A stretch of 64,000 nt of DNA from Microbacterium sp. C7(2022) (GCF_028823665.1 NZ_JAPEHV010000004.1:124001-188000), one strand, 5' to 3'. Positions 18,045-27,153 are shown, counted from the stretch's first letter. Made by a program: numbers and translations. Notes: generated from the sequence alone by a model not told the origin.

Positions 18045-19491
18045 TTCTTCACGCCGCGCGGGCACCCCGTCGACGCGCCGCGGTCGCGCGCGGCAGCGTC
18101 AGGGGCGCGCGTTCGTGCGCGCCTTCGCCATCGTTGTGGGTGCGCTCGCGGTCCTCGGTCTCGTGGGCGCGGCCGCGAACGTGACGCAGGGCCCTCGCAT
18201 CACCGACGTGCAGCTCGATCCCGAGGCGGCGGTGGCGGCATCCGGCTCACGCCTCATCGTCACCACGTCGCAGTCGCTCGCCGAGGTCGATCCCTCGCAG
18301 GTGAGCGTCAACCCGGCGGCACCGTTCGCTGTCGATACTTCAGGGCGCAGCGTCGGCGTGCGCTTCGCGCTGCCGCTGTGGGACGACACCGAGTACACGA
18401 TCACCATCGATGGCCTGACGGCGTTCGGCGGCGGGCCGGCCACGCGCGTGAGCGAGTCGTTCACGACGCCGGCGATCGATGTGCACCTGATGCGACGCGA
18501 CGCCAACGGCGACACGATCTTCCGCACCGACCTCAGCGGAGAGAACGCCGTTGCCGTATTCACCGACCCGCACATCGAAGACTTCCGGGCGACCGCGACC
18601 CACCTCGTGATCTCGACGCGCACCGACGACGACCGCGCACGCGTGCTGATGACCGACCTCGACGGACAGAATCCGGTCGAGCTCCCTTTGCCCGGCGACG
18701 GGTTCGTCACCAACCTGCAGAGCGCCGATCGTGGCGAGCTGATCGGCTACACGTTCTCAGATGCGAGCCTGTCTGAGGACTCCGGCCGCGAAAGTATGCT
18801 CTTTACGGCATCTTTGAAGAATCCGGATGCCGCGCCCGTGCCGATCACCGTCGAAGGCGCCGATCCACGCATCGCCGACTGGCGGTTCGTGCCCGATACC
18901 GACAGCATCCTGCTGCTTTCGTTCGACGGCACGCTGCTGCTGGGAAGCTCCGAGGGGCTGGGCGCGACCGAGGGCAGCGACGGGGGCGACGGGACGAACC
19001 TCGGGACCGCGGTCGGCATCGAAGGCATCGCCCGCGGCTCGACCGTCGCGATTGTGGAGCGCGTTGATCAGCGAACGACGATCGACCTCACCGACGCGAG
19101 CGAAGCGCCGCTCGTCGATGCCGATGCCGGGCTCCCCCTCGTGACGAGCGTCACCCCGCTGCCCGACGGCACAACGCTGCGGGCCGGCGCCGTGCTCGAG
19201 GGCGACACCCCGACCGGCCGAACCGCCGTGGACTACGTTGACGTCGACGGCGCCACGACACCGCTGTTCGAGTTGCCGTCAACGGACGCACTGCTGCAGG
19301 TCTGCGCGTCGCCCAGCGCGCGGTATGCCGCGCTGATGATCGCGCCGGACGTGGTGAACAACTCCTACGACACGTACCAGCTGCCGTTGCCGTCGGTGGT
19401 CGAAACCCGGATCGTTTCGATCGCAGACGGCGCCGAGGTGGTGGCGATGACCGGATCGGCGATCTCGTGGTGCCAGACTCCCCCGATGTAG
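18034..19491 (+). CDS. Membrane-anchored extracellular beta-rich protein of unknown function
   Basis: This 485-residue protein has an Arg-rich cytoplasmic N-terminus (about 30 residues), one TM helix (AFAIVVGALAVLGLVGAAANV), and a large exported part. That part has an Ig-like domain (VDPSQVSVNPAAPF..., DTEYTITIDGL) followed by repeated beta strands such as FRTDLSGENAV and LMTDLDGQNPV that suggest a beta-propeller. It overlaps the TIGR03943 gene by 11 nt and mpg by 25 nt, so it sits in the same transcription unit. No enzyme motif is seen. Confidence 0.75.
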   Translation: MSSDSSRRAGTPSTRRGRARQRQGRAFVRAFAIVVGALAVLGLVGAAANVTQGPRITDVQLDPEAAVAASGSRLIVTTSQSLAEVDPSQVSVNPAAPFAVDTSGRSVGVRFALPLWDDTEYTITIDGLTAFGGGPATRVSESFTTPAIDVHLMRRDANGDTIFRTDLSGENAVAVFTDPHIEDFRATATHLVISTRTDDDRARVLMTDLDGQNPVELPLPGDGFVTNLQSADRGELIGYTFSDASLSEDSGRESMLFTASLKNPDAAPVPITVEGADPRIADWRFVPDTDSILLLSFDGTLLLGSSEGLGATEGSDGGDGTNLGTAVGIEGIARGSTVAIVERVDQRTTIDLTDASEAPLVDADAGLPLVTSVTPLPDGTTLRAGAVLEGDTPTGRTAVDYVDVDGATTPLFELPSTDALLQVCASPSARYAALMIAPDVVNNSYDTYQLPLPSVVETRIVSIADGAEVVAMTGSAISWCQTPPM

Positions 19492-20192
19492 CCGGCGACT
19501 GGACGCCTGCGACCCGCGACCGGCTCGTCGGTCTGCCGGTCGATGTCGCACCGATGCTGTTGGGTGCGCTGCTGGAAACGACGGTGGACGGCGAGAGGGT
19601 GGTGGTGCGGCTGACCGAGGTAGAGGCGTACCACGGCCTCGGGACCGGCGACGTGCCGGACCCGGGCTCTCACGCCCGGATGGGACCCACCCCGCGCAAT
19701 GCGACGATGTGGGGCGAGCCGGGGCACCTGTACGTATATCTCAGTCACGGCATACACTCGTGCGTCAACGTTGTGTGCGGGACGGACGGCACCGCCGGCG
19801 GAGTCCTCTTGCGCGCGGGTGAGGTCATCGGCGGTGCCGATGTGGCACGACGGCGACGCGCCGCGAGAGGGGCATCCGGTGTCATCGCCTCACGCGACCT
19901 CGCACGCGGACCCGGGCGGGTCGGGTCTGCCGTCGGCCTGCGTCATCCGATGCACGACGGGATCGATGCGGTCACGGGCGAGGTGCTCACGGGGGCGAGC
20001 GCCCGCTTGCTCCTTGCCGTCACGCTGCCGCCGGCGATCGCGAGCGGCCCGCGGGTGGGGGTCGCAGGGGTTGCGGGTACGGATGCTTTTCCGTGGCGGT
20101 TCTGGATCTCAGGCGACCCGACCGTCTCGGCGTTCCGCTGGGGGAGGGGCGCTGGCCCCGTCAAGGCGACACGCCCGGGCGTGCTAGACTGA
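19467..20192 (+). CDS. mpg: 3-methyladenine DNA glycosylase (AAG/MPG family)
   Basis: This 241-residue base-excision repair glycosylase shows TEVEAYHGLGTGDVPDPGSH, with the catalytic Glu and the Tyr that fills the flipped-base gap. It also has NATMWGEPGHLYVYLSHGIHSCVNVV and RDLARGPGRVGSAVGL. It removes alkylated purines. The GTG at 19467 overlaps the upstream gene's end by 25 nt. The stop codon overlaps a TAGACT hexamer that may serve the ribosomal protein genes downstream. Confidence 0.92.
   Translation: MVPDSPDVAGDWTPATRDRLVGLPVDVAPMLLGALLETTVDGERVVVRLTEVEAYHGLGTGDVPDPGSHARMGPTPRNATMWGEPGHLYVYLSHGIHSCVNVVCGTDGTAGGVLLRAGEVIGGADVARRRRAARGASGVIASRDLARGPGRVGSAVGLRHPMHDGIDAVTGEVLTGASARLLLAVTLPPAIASGPRVGVAGVAGTDAFPWRFWISGDPTVSAFRWGRGAGPVKATRPGVLD
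20185..20190 (+). promoter_or_regulatory. Putative -10 hexamer of the rpmB operon
   Basis: TAGACT overlaps the last codons of mpg. If used, it would give a leader of about 135 nt before rpmB, unusually long for this window. The -35 region is poorly defined, so this is tentative. Confidence 0.35.
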
Positions 20193-20292
20193 CTCTTTGT
20201 CTGCGCGCACTCCAGCACGCAGTACGCCTCCCACACCTCTTACTGACCGGAAACGGTCGTGTGTCGTGCGGGATGCAGACAAGGGATCTTGG

Positions 20293-20312
20293 GTGGAGCC
20301 GTCCGGCTTCAC
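20293..20312 (+). promoter_or_regulatory. Leader hairpin next to the rpmB Shine-Dalgarno
   Basis: Arms gtggagcc (20293-20300) and ggcttcac (20305-20312) pair with one G-U and a 4-nt loop. It ends 6 nt before the aaggag Shine-Dalgarno. An upstream gaccggaaacggtc hairpin is also present. Together they form a structured 5' leader that could mediate autogenous control of ribosomal protein synthesis. The function is inferred. Confidence 0.4.
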
Positions 20313-20332
20313 GGTATTAAGGAGAAATCACT

Positions 20333-20569
20333 ATGGCAGCAGTGTGCCAGGTGACTGGAGCAGTTCCCGGCTTCGGTCACAACATCTCGCACTCGCACCG
20401 CCGGACGAAGCGCCGCTTCGACCCGAACGTGCAGAAGAAGACGTACTTCGTTCCGTCGCTGGGGCGCAGCATCAAGCTGAACGTCTCGGCAAAGGGCATC
20501 AAGGTCATTGACGCTCGCGGTATCGAGGCAGTCGTTCGCGACCTCCAGGCGAAGGGTGTGAAGCTCTAA
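20333..20569 (+). CDS. rpmB: 50S ribosomal protein L28
   Basis: This 78-residue basic protein starts [20 protein letters not shown] and contains [15 protein letters not shown], both typical of L28. It has a single Cys and lacks the paired CxxC zinc ribbon, so it is the zinc-independent form. A strong Shine-Dalgarno (aaggag) lies before ATG 20333. The stop overlaps the rpmG start by 1 nt (TAATG). Confidence 0.97.
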   Translation: MAAVCQVTGAVPGFGHNISHSHRRTKRRFDPNVQKKTYFVPSLGRSIKLNVSAKGIKVIDARGIEAVVRDLQAKGVKL

Positions 20570-20739
20570 TGGCCAAGAAGGCACAGGACGTACGTCCCAT
20601 CATCAAGCTGCGCTCGACCGCTGGCACGGGTTACACCTACGTCACGCGCAAGAACCGCCGCAACAACCCCGACCGCATCGTGCTGAAGAAGTACGACCCG
20701 GTCATCCGCAAGCACGTCGAATTCCGAGAGGAGCGCTGA
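20569..20739 (+). CDS. rpmG: 50S ribosomal protein L33
   Basis: This 56-residue protein begins [17 protein letters not shown] and ends HVEFREER. It has [21 protein letters not shown] as in L33. There are no Cys residues, so it is the zinc-free type. It starts at ATG 20569, sharing one base with the rpmB stop. rpsN starts 4 nt after its stop. Confidence 0.97.
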   Translation: MAKKAQDVRPIIKLRSTAGTGYTYVTRKNRRNNPDRIVLKKYDPVIRKHVEFREER

Positions 20740-20742
20740 TCC

Positions 20743-21048
20743 ATGGCTAAGAAGAGCAAGATCGCGCGCAACCAGCAGCGCCAGGAAGTCGTCGACCGCT
20801 ACGCCACCAAGCGTGCAGAGCTGAAGAAGGCTCTGGTCGACCCCAACTCGACCGACGAGCAGCGCGAAGCCGCTCGCGTGGGCCTGCAGAAGCTGCCCCG
20901 CAACGCATCGCCGGTTCGCCTGCGTTCGCGTGACGTCATCGACGGCCGCCCCCGCGGTGTCCTCACGAAGTTCGGCATCTCGCGTGTCCGCTTCCGTGAC
21001 ATGGCACACCGTGGCGAGCTGCCCGGCGTGACCAAGTCGAGCTGGTAA
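20743..21048 (+). CDS. rpsN: 30S ribosomal protein S14 (long, zinc-free type)
   Basis: This 101-residue S14 starts [14 protein letters not shown] and ends GVTKSSW. It contains [22 protein letters not shown]. The long form without CxxC motifs does not need zinc, unlike the 61-residue S14 type Z usually found in the spc operon. A gaggag Shine-Dalgarno precedes it. It is last in the rpmB-rpmG-rpsN operon and followed by a terminator hairpin. Confidence 0.97.
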   Translation: MAKKSKIARNQQRQEVVDRYATKRAELKKALVDPNSTDEQREAARVGLQKLPRNASPVRLRSRDVIDGRPRGVLTKFGISRVRFRDMAHRGELPGVTKSSW

Positions 21049-21071
21049 GCACCCGCGACATACGTCGTTCG

Positions 21072-21105
21072 AAGGGCCCGGAGTCCTCGGTGACTCCGGG
21101 CCTTT
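21072..21105 (+). terminator. Rho-independent terminator of the rpmB operon
   Basis: The arms aagggcccggagtc and gactccgggccttt pair with a 6-nt loop (ctcggt) and end in ttt. The stem is GC-rich and located 24 nt after rpsN. Confidence 0.85.
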
Positions 21106-21311
21106 CGCATACCACCAAACGCCTCACGCGTCCCACAAACCCCATGCGGACCGCGACACGCCGACGAATTGCGCCGATTCCCGCGGAAATCCGCGTTTTT
21201 CCGCGGGTTTCTGGCTATAGTCGAGGCGGTCGATCCGACCAGCCGGGGGGCTCTCAGCCGTCCGGTCCATGCAATGAGCGGGCGATTCCGCCCCCTTTGG
21301 AGGACATACCC

Positions 21312-21599
21312 ATGGCCGACAAGTCCATCACCAAGACCGAACTCGTCGCGAGCATCGCGAGCGCCACCGGACAGAGCCAGGCCGCCGTTTCGGGCGTGCT
21401 CGACTCGCTCTTCGCCACCGTCTCGGAGGCCGTCGCCAAGGGCAGCAAGGTTGCGATCCCGGGCTGGATCTCGTTCGAGCAGGTTGCCACCTCGGCACGC
21501 ACGGGCCGCAACCCGCAGACCGGTGAAGAGATCAAGATCCCCGCGGGCAAGCGCGTCAAGGTCACCGCTGGCTCGAAGCTCAAGGCTGCCGTCAAGTAA
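21312..21599 (+). CDS. hup: HU family DNA-binding protein
   Basis: This 95-residue nucleoid protein starts MADKSITKTELVASIA and has the HU arm region GRNPQTGEEIKIPAGKRVKV and a basic C-terminus. It binds and bends DNA as a dimer. It lacks the long Lys/Ala/Pro tail found in mycobacterial HupB. The ATG at 21312 follows ggaggac. The gene has its own upstream region of about 200 bp after the ribosomal protein terminator, and it ends in a strong terminator. Confidence 0.96.
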   Translation: MADKSITKTELVASIASATGQSQAAVSGVLDSLFATVSEAVAKGSKVAIPGWISFEQVATSARTGRNPQTGEEIKIPAGKRVKVTAGSKLKAAVK

Positions 21600-21610
21600 G
21601 ACGCACCAGT

Positions 21611-21648
21611 CGAAAAGGGGGCACCGCGCACGCGGTGCCCCCTTTTCG
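21611..21648 (+). terminator. Strong terminator hairpin after hup
   Basis: The 18-nt arm cgaaaagggggcaccgcg is followed by its perfect reverse complement after 2 nt. It ends in ccttttcg. Because the A-run and T-run flank the stem, it could work in both directions. Confidence 0.92.
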
Positions 21649-21705
21649 CGCTTGGCCGGTTCTGACGAGGTCTGGGTGGGGCCGGGTGGGACGTAGGCTG
21701 AATGG

Positions 21706-23745
21706 GTGACTCGCACGCCCACTCATCGCGGCGCTCCCGCCGCGCGCGGAGCGGCCGAGCGAGGTATCCCCGCCACGGCGCTGCGCATCCTCGGCCCCGC
21801 GGTACTGCTCGCCGCCGCACTCGTCGCCCTGGTCGTCGCGCTCGCCTACGGTGGCGGCGCCGACCCGCTCACGATCGGTGACCCGGGTCCCTTCGCGCGG
21901 TGGGGCCTGCCGATCGCCAAACTGATGGTCAACGTCTCGGCCGCCGGTATGGCGGGTGTGCTCGTCACGGCGCTGTTCGCGCTGAAGGCGGGGGAGCGAG
22001 AGTTCGACATCGCGTTGGATACGGCATCCGTCTCTGCCGCGATCTTCACGATCGCCTCGGCGATGACCGGGTTCCTCACGTTCATCGACGCGTTCAACCC
22101 TGAGATCAACGCAGGCCCCGAGTTCGGTTCCCAGCTCGGCCGCTACCTCGTCGACACAGAGGTGGGCCGCACGTGGCTGATCACCACGGTCGCCGGCGCG
22201 GGCCTGACCGTGCTCACCTTCGCCGTCCGCTCGTGGACCGCCACGTTCTTCGTCGCCCTCCTGGCCCTGGCGAGCCTCGTCCCGATGGGCACGCAGGGGC
22301 ACTCGGGTGACGCCGCCGACCACCACATCGCCATGACGGCGACGATCTTGCACATCATCGGCGCCGCCGTGTGGCTGGGTGGTCTGCTGCTGCTCGTGGT
22401 CGTCCGCCCGGCGCTCAAACGCGGCCCGCTCGCCGACGTGGTCGCGCGGTATTCGAGCATCGCGATCGCCGCGTTCGTGATCGTCGCCGGGTCGGGTGTG
22501 ATCCGCGCGGTCGTCGGTCTGCGTTCGTGGGACGCCCTGCTGTCGCCCTACGGCGCGATCCTCATCGCGAAGGTCGTCGCGCTCGTCGCGCTGGGCATCC
22601 TCGGCGCCTGGTACCGGGGCCGGCTGATCTCGCGGCTGCGCGAGGACGCGGCATCCCGCATCTTCTGGATCCTGATCGTGGGCGAACTCGCGATCATGGG
22701 TATCGCGAGCGGTGCCGCTGCTGCGCTCGCACGAACGCCGCCTCCGCCGGGGGCAGAACCCGCGTTCGTGCAGACGCCGGCCGAGATCCTCACCTACCAA
22801 CCGCTGCCGGATGAGCCCACCCCGATCGACTGGATCATCGGGTGGAACATCGACTGGCTGTGGGCGTTCATCTCCGCGTTCGCCGTCTTCTTCTACCTCG
22901 CCGGTGTGTGGCGCCTGCACCGCCGCGGCGACGCCTGGCCGATCTATCGCACCGTGCTGTGGGTGCTGGGCATGGCGATGCTGTTCTGGGTCACCGGCGG
23001 CGTGGTGAACGTCTACCAGGCGTACCTTTTCAGCTTCCACATGATCGGGCACATGCTGCTCACGATGGCGATCCCGGTGATGCTCGTGGCCGGCGCCCCC
23101 GTCACTCTCGCCGCACGTGCGATCCGTAAGCGCCAGGACGGCACTCGCGGCGGGCGCGAATGGATCCTCTGGGCCGTGCACTCGCCGGCCATGCGGGTGC
23201 TCACGAACCCGTTCGTGGCGGCGGGGCTGTTCGTCGGGTCGCTGTGGATCTTCTACTACACCGATCTCTTCCGCTGGTCGCTGTACGACCACCTCGGCCA
23301 CGAGTGGATGACGGCGCACTTCCTGCTCACCGGGTATCTGTTCGTCCTCACCCTCATCGGCATCGATCCGGTGCCCTATCGCCTGCCGTACCCGGGCCGC
23401 CTGCTGCTGCTCATCGGTGTCATGGCGATGCACGCGTTCTTCGGCATCGCGATCATGATGCAAGAGGGCCTCATGGTCGCCGAATGGTTCGGCTCGATGG
23501 GGCGCACGTGGGGTGCGACTCCGCTCGAAGACCAGCGCGCCGGGGGTGGCATCGCGTGGTCGATCGGTGAGATCCCGACGCTGATCCTCGCGATCACGGT
23601 CGCCATCCAGTGGAGCCGCAGCGACTCTCGCGACCAGAAGCGCCGCGATCGCCACGCCGACCGCACCGGCGACGCCGAGCTCGAAGAGTACAACGCCAAG
23701 CTCGCTGCGCTTGCGGAGAAGGATGCCCGGGCGGCGCGTCGCTGA
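21706..23745 (+). CDS. CopD-CtaG fusion: copper resistance / cytochrome c oxidase assembly membrane protein
   Basis: This 679-residue protein has about 14-16 TM helices. The N-terminal half matches CopD (HSGDAADHHIAMTATILHIIGAAVWLGG, given here as HSGDAADHHIA and ILHIIGAAVWLGG, with membrane His ligands). The C-terminal half matches caa3-type CtaG (SFHMIGHMLLTMAIPVML and DHLGHEWMTAHFLLTG). The fusion is common in actinobacteria and is thought to move copper across the membrane, perhaps to cytochrome oxidase. The GTG at 21706 lies 6 nt after TAGGCT (21694-21699), so it is probably leaderless. Confidence 0.92.
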   Translation: MTRTPTHRGAPAARGAAERGIPATALRILGPAVLLAAALVALVVALAYGGGADPLTIGDPGPFARWGLPIAKLMVNVSAAGMAGVLVTALFALKAGEREFDIALDTASVSAAIFTIASAMTGFLTFIDAFNPEINAGPEFGSQLGRYLVDTEVGRTWLITTVAGAGLTVLTFAVRSWTATFFVALLALASLVPMGTQGHSGDAADHHIAMTATILHIIGAAVWLGGLLLLVVVRPALKRGPLADVVARYSSIAIAAFVIVAGSGVIRAVVGLRSWDALLSPYGAILIAKVVALVALGILGAWYRGRLISRLREDAASRIFWILIVGELAIMGIASGAAAALARTPPPPGAEPAFVQTPAEILTYQPLPDEPTPIDWIIGWNIDWLWAFISAFAVFFYLAGVWRLHRRGDAWPIYRTVLWVLGMAMLFWVTGGVVNVYQAYLFSFHMIGHMLLTMAIPVMLVAGAPVTLAARAIRKRQDGTRGGREWILWAVHSPAMRVLTNPFVAAGLFVGSLWIFYYTDLFRWSLYDHLGHEWMTAHFLLTGYLFVLTLIGIDPVPYRLPYPGRLLLLIGVMAMHAFFGIAIMMQEGLMVAEWFGSMGRTWGATPLEDQRAGGGIAWSIGEIPTLILAITVAIQWSRSDSRDQKRRDRHADRTGDAELEEYNAKLAALAEKDARAARR

Positions 23746-23793
23746 GGCGGTGCCCGCCCCGCGGGCTCAGCGCCTATCGCCCGCGCCGCGGAC

Positions 23794-24975
23794 TCACTGC
23801 GTGTCGGTACCGCTCACCGCGATGGTGACGCTGCCGTCCGCGAGGACCCGGATGGTGCCGGTCAACCGGAACGGAACCTCGTCTTCGGTCGCGGTGATGC
23901 TGCCGTCGAAGAGTGACTGGATGTCGACGGAGATTCCCGCGACGGCGTCGGTGGCGGGGATGCTCCAGTTCGCGCCGTTGGGGACGAGCTCGATCGTCGG
24001 CTGGGCGAGGATCGACCACTTCGGCGTGCCGACGATGCGGTCTTCGACCACGTAGCCGAACGGGCACCCGGTCGGCTGGAGCACCTCTTGCGTCGCGCAC
24101 GTGGTGAGGAACTCTTCGACCCGCTGCTGCACGACCTCGGTGAACTGCTCGGTCGGCTGGGCCTGAACGCGCACCGGCACTTCGGCGAAGGGGGCGTCCG
24201 AGAGCACCGCGACGCCTGCGGTCGACGCAATCGCGCTGTTCACCGAAACGGAGTACAGCCCGGGTGTGAACACCAGCAGATCGACGGGATCAGCCGGGTC
24301 GGCGTCGGCACCGTCGGGGGAGACCTGTCGCTTATCGAGAGCGAATCCGTTTACGTCGAAGGTCGTCGAGCCGCGCACGTCGAGCGTCAAGACCGCGAGC
24401 GGACTCGTCGCGAAGCGCCATGTCGGGGCGATCCCCACCTGGCCCTCGCGGATGACCTCGAACGTCGATGTGCCCTCGTAACGCCCGGCCTTGTACTCGA
24501 CCGTGACCTCGTACACGTCGCCGTGGAGTACCTCAGAGATGACGTGCGCGTCGCTCAGCGACCCCATCGCGCTCGAACGCAGCAGAGCGTCGTGCGCGGT
24601 CGGGGGCAAGTCGGCCGACTCGAGGTCGGTCGAGGCCACCGAGACTCCGGGCACGGTCAGCGCCTCGGCGGCGTTGCCATCGGCGAGCAACGACAAGTAG
24701 CGCTCGACGAACGCGGTCGGCGAATACAGTTCACGCTGCACTGCGCCGAATGCTGCGGCGACAGCGGCAATCAGCAGGACGCCGATCACGGCGAGGATCG
24801 ACAGATCGACCGCGAGCCGTCGCTTCGCTCGGCGACCGCTCGCCGGAGGTGACGTGGGGGTTCCGGATGCCGCGCCCTGAGGCCCGGCAGATGTGGCATC
24901 CGATCTGGGGCTCTCTGCGGGAGCCGCAGGCGCGAGCGCATCTGCGGCGGGATCCTTCACCACCCCTGAGTCCAC
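23794..24975 (-). CDS. Membrane-anchored extracytoplasmic protein of unknown function
   Basis: The protein of about 393 residues has a Pro/Ala-rich cytoplasmic stretch, an RRAKRR stop-transfer cluster, one TM helix (LSILAVIGVLLIAAVAAAFG) near residue 60, and an exported region with two NTF2-like or beta-rich parts. Two Cys residues (TTCATQEVLQPTGC) could form a disulfide. The start at GTG 24975 is 6 nt after TAGACT on the minus strand (24987-24982); GTG 24981 is possible. It lies convergent to CtaG/CopD and divergent from the helicase. No enzymatic motif is seen. Confidence 0.75.
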   Translation of the reverse strand: MDSGVVKDPAADALAPAAPAESPRSDATSAGPQGAASGTPTSPPASGRRAKRRLAVDLSILAVIGVLLIAAVAAAFGAVQRELYSPTAFVERYLSLLADGNAAEALTVPGVSVASTDLESADLPPTAHDALLRSSAMGSLSDAHVISEVLHGDVYEVTVEYKAGRYEGTSTFEVIREGQVGIAPTWRFATSPLAVLTLDVRGSTTFDVNGFALDKRQVSPDGADADPADPVDLLVFTPGLYSVSVNSAIASTAGVAVLSDAPFAEVPVRVQAQPTEQFTEVVQQRVEEFLTTCATQEVLQPTGCPFGYVVEDRIVGTPKWSILAQPTIELVPNGANWSIPATDAVAGISVDIQSLFDGSITATEDEVPFRLTGTIRVLADGSVTIAVSGTDTQ

Positions 24976-25043
24976 CCCCACAGTCTAGGAACCCGAGGCT
25001 TCACGATGGCTGTGCGCCGACATCTGGTGGCTAACATGAATCG

Positions 25044-26402
25044 GTGAGCACCCCCGCCCTCTCTGCCGAACAGGAAGCACTGTTTCGCCTGATCGAGGAC
25101 ACCAACGAGCACGTGTTCGTCACGGGCCGCGCGGGCACCGGCAAGTCCACCCTGCTGCAGCACTTGGCCTGGAACACCAGTAAGCAGATCGCCGTGTGTG
25201 CGCCGACGGGTGTGGCCGCGCTCAACGTGGACGGCCAGACGATCCACTCGCTGTTCCGCCTGCCGATCGGGCTCATCGCCGACAGCCAGCTCGAGCAGTC
25301 CGACCCGGTGCGCAAGATCCTCAACGCGATCGACACACTCGTCATCGACGAGATCTCGATGGTGAATGCCGACCTGATGGACGCCATCGACCGTTCCCTG
25401 CGGCAAGCGCGCGGTCGGCGCGCCGAGCCGTTCGGCGGCGTGCAGATCGTGATGTTCGGCGATCCGTACCAGCTCGCCCCGGTCCCGCCGCGCGGCGACG
25501 AGCTGCGCTACATCCGTGATCACTATCGCTCGTTCTGGTTCTTCGACGCGAAGGTCTGGGTCGGGCAGGCGGCGAGTGACGGCATCCTCGACATCGGCGC
25601 CCACGGCGCACACCTCAACGTGCGCGAGCTCGTCGACATCCACCGGCAGTCCGACCCGGCGTTCAAAGCCATGCTCAACGCCGTGCGCTACGGGCGCGTC
25701 ACCGCCGACATTGCGCAGGTGCTCAACGACACCGGTGCGCGCACACCCCCGGATCCGGCGGACGGCGAGCATCCGATCATCACCCTCGCCACGCGCAACG
25801 ACATCGTCAACAACATTAATCGGCGCCACCTGAACGAACTGGTCGGGCGCGAGCAGACCGCCGTGGCCGAAGTCAACGGAGATTTCGGGCGAGGGGATGC
25901 CGCGTACCCGGCCGACCTCGAACTGAAGCTCAAAGTGGGGGCGCAGGTCATGTTCCTGCGCAACGACACGGGTCAGTTCGGTGAGCCCCCGCGCTACGTC
26001 AACGGCACCATCGGAACCGTCACGCGCATCGCGGGGGAGTCGGTGCGCGTGGATGTCGACGGCGATGAGTTCGACGTCGAACCCGCCGTGTGGGAGAAAT
26101 TCCGCTACTCGTACAACTCGGCGTCGAAGTCGCTCTCTCGCGATGTGGTGGCCGAGTTCACGCAGTTCCCGCTACGACTGGCGTGGGCGGTGACGATTCA
26201 CAAGTCGCAGGGCAAGACGTATGACCGCGCGGTCATCGATCTGGGGTCGGGCGCGTTCGCGCCGGGGCAGACCTACGTCGCGCTGTCGCGGCTCACTTCG
26301 CTCGACGGTCTGTACCTGTCGCGGCCGCTGCGGCCGAGCGACATCCGCGTCGACCCCGACGTGCAGCGCTGGTTGAGCGGCGCGCTGGCGCCGGGGCGGT
26401 AA
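25044..26402 (+). CDS. PIF1-like / RecD-type DNA helicase
   Basis: This 452-residue SF1B helicase has Walker A TGRAGTGKSTLL near residue 30, VCAPTGVAALNVDGQTIHSLF (split as VCAPTGVAALN and GQTIHSLF, the PIF1 motif Ia region), Walker B DTLVIDEISMVNADLMD and motif III FGDPYQLAPV. Motifs V/VI are HKSQGKTYDRAVIDLG and YVALSRLTSLDGLYLS. It would unwind DNA 5'-3' in repair or replication. The GTG at 25044 is 6 nt after TAACAT, so it is probably leaderless. Neighbours are unrelated. Confidence 0.93.
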   Translation: MSTPALSAEQEALFRLIEDTNEHVFVTGRAGTGKSTLLQHLAWNTSKQIAVCAPTGVAALNVDGQTIHSLFRLPIGLIADSQLEQSDPVRKILNAIDTLVIDEISMVNADLMDAIDRSLRQARGRRAEPFGGVQIVMFGDPYQLAPVPPRGDELRYIRDHYRSFWFFDAKVWVGQAASDGILDIGAHGAHLNVRELVDIHRQSDPAFKAMLNAVRYGRVTADIAQVLNDTGARTPPDPADGEHPIITLATRNDIVNNINRRHLNELVGREQTAVAEVNGDFGRGDAAYPADLELKLKVGAQVMFLRNDTGQFGEPPRYVNGTIGTVTRIAGESVRVDVDGDEFDVEPAVWEKFRYSYNSASKSLSRDVVAEFTQFPLRLAWAVTIHKSQGKTYDRAVIDLGSGAFAPGQTYVALSRLTSLDGLYLSRPLRPSDIRVDPDVQRWLSGALAPGR

Positions 26403-26463
26403 GACGGCGGGCTGGCCGGGCGCGAGTGTTCCCGGGACAGGCGCCGGGTCGACCAGTCCCGGC

Positions 26464-27117
26464 TCAGGCGACCTGCGAGGCCTTCGCGTCGGCGAGATCT
26501 TCGAACAGCTCGGTGTTGAAGCGGTACGCCAAGAGCACCTCGTCGATGACGCGTTCTTGTTCGGCGGCGTCCCAGGGCGCGGCATCCAACTGCTCTCGAT
26601 AGACGTCCTTGAATGCCTTCGGGTCAGCGATGTCATCGAAGAGGTAGAAGCCGATGCCGTTGGTCTCGAAGCCGAAGCGGCGCGCCATGAGGCGGCCGAT
26701 GAACTGACCGCCCGACAGGTCGCCGAGGTAGCGCGTGTAGTGGTGAGCGACGAAGCCGCCCGCCCACGTCGCGCCGACCTCGTTGATGCGTTCGACGTAG
26801 CGCTGTGTCGTGGGCAGTGGGGAGATCTGATCGTGCCAGTCGGGGCCGATGAGGAATTCGAGGTCGGCCTCGAGCGCGGGAAGGCGCGTGAGCTTGTCAG
26901 AGATGAAGACCGACGCGACGGGATCGTTGCGCATCTGACCCGCGGTGCGCTCGAGCGCCTCGTAGATGAACCAGTGCTGAGCGACCAGTGCGACGTAGTC
27001 GTCGCGGGTGCCCTCGCCCTTCATGAGGTCAGACATGAAGCCGGCGGTTTCGCTCGACGAGTGCGCTGCGTTCGAACGCTCGCGTAGCGCGGTCGAGAAC
27101 GGGATCGGGTCGCTCAT
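26464..27117 (-). CDS. hmuO: Heme oxygenase (biliverdin-producing, HmuO-like)
   Basis: This 217-residue all-helical enzyme cleaves heme to biliverdin, CO and iron. The proximal His is in LRERSNAAHSSSE (about residue 18), and the distal helix has YTRYLGDLSGGQFIG. Length and motifs fit C. diphtheriae HmuO. The ATG at 27117 is 6 nt after TATCAT on the minus strand, and an IdeR/DtxR-like box lies directly upstream. It should therefore be induced by iron limitation. A DUF2470 gene, often linked to heme use, lies next to it on the same strand. Confidence 0.94.
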   Translation of the reverse strand: MSDPIPFSTALRERSNAAHSSSETAGFMSDLMKGEGTRDDYVALVAQHWFIYEALERTAGQMRNDPVASVFISDKLTRLPALEADLEFLIGPDWHDQISPLPTTQRYVERINEVGATWAGGFVAHHYTRYLGDLSGGQFIGRLMARRFGFETNGIGFYLFDDIADPKAFKDVYREQLDAAPWDAAEQERVIDEVLLAYRFNTELFEDLADAKASQVA

Positions 27118-27134
27118 GCGCCCATGATAAAGGA

Positions 27135-27153
27135 TTAGGATCGCCTAACCTAG
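27135..27153. promoter_or_regulatory. IdeR/DtxR iron box of the heme oxygenase gene
   Basis: The sequence ttaggatcgcctaacctag matches 16 of 19 bases of the classic box TTAGGTTAGCCTAACCTAA. It begins 6 nt beyond the -10-like TATCAT, so bound repressor would cover the promoter. Confidence 0.85.

Noticed and set aside
21592..23655. 687-residue minus-strand open frame opposite the CopD-CtaG gene
   Set aside because: The composition is typical of an antisense shadow. The plus-strand gene has clear membrane domains and a leaderless start.
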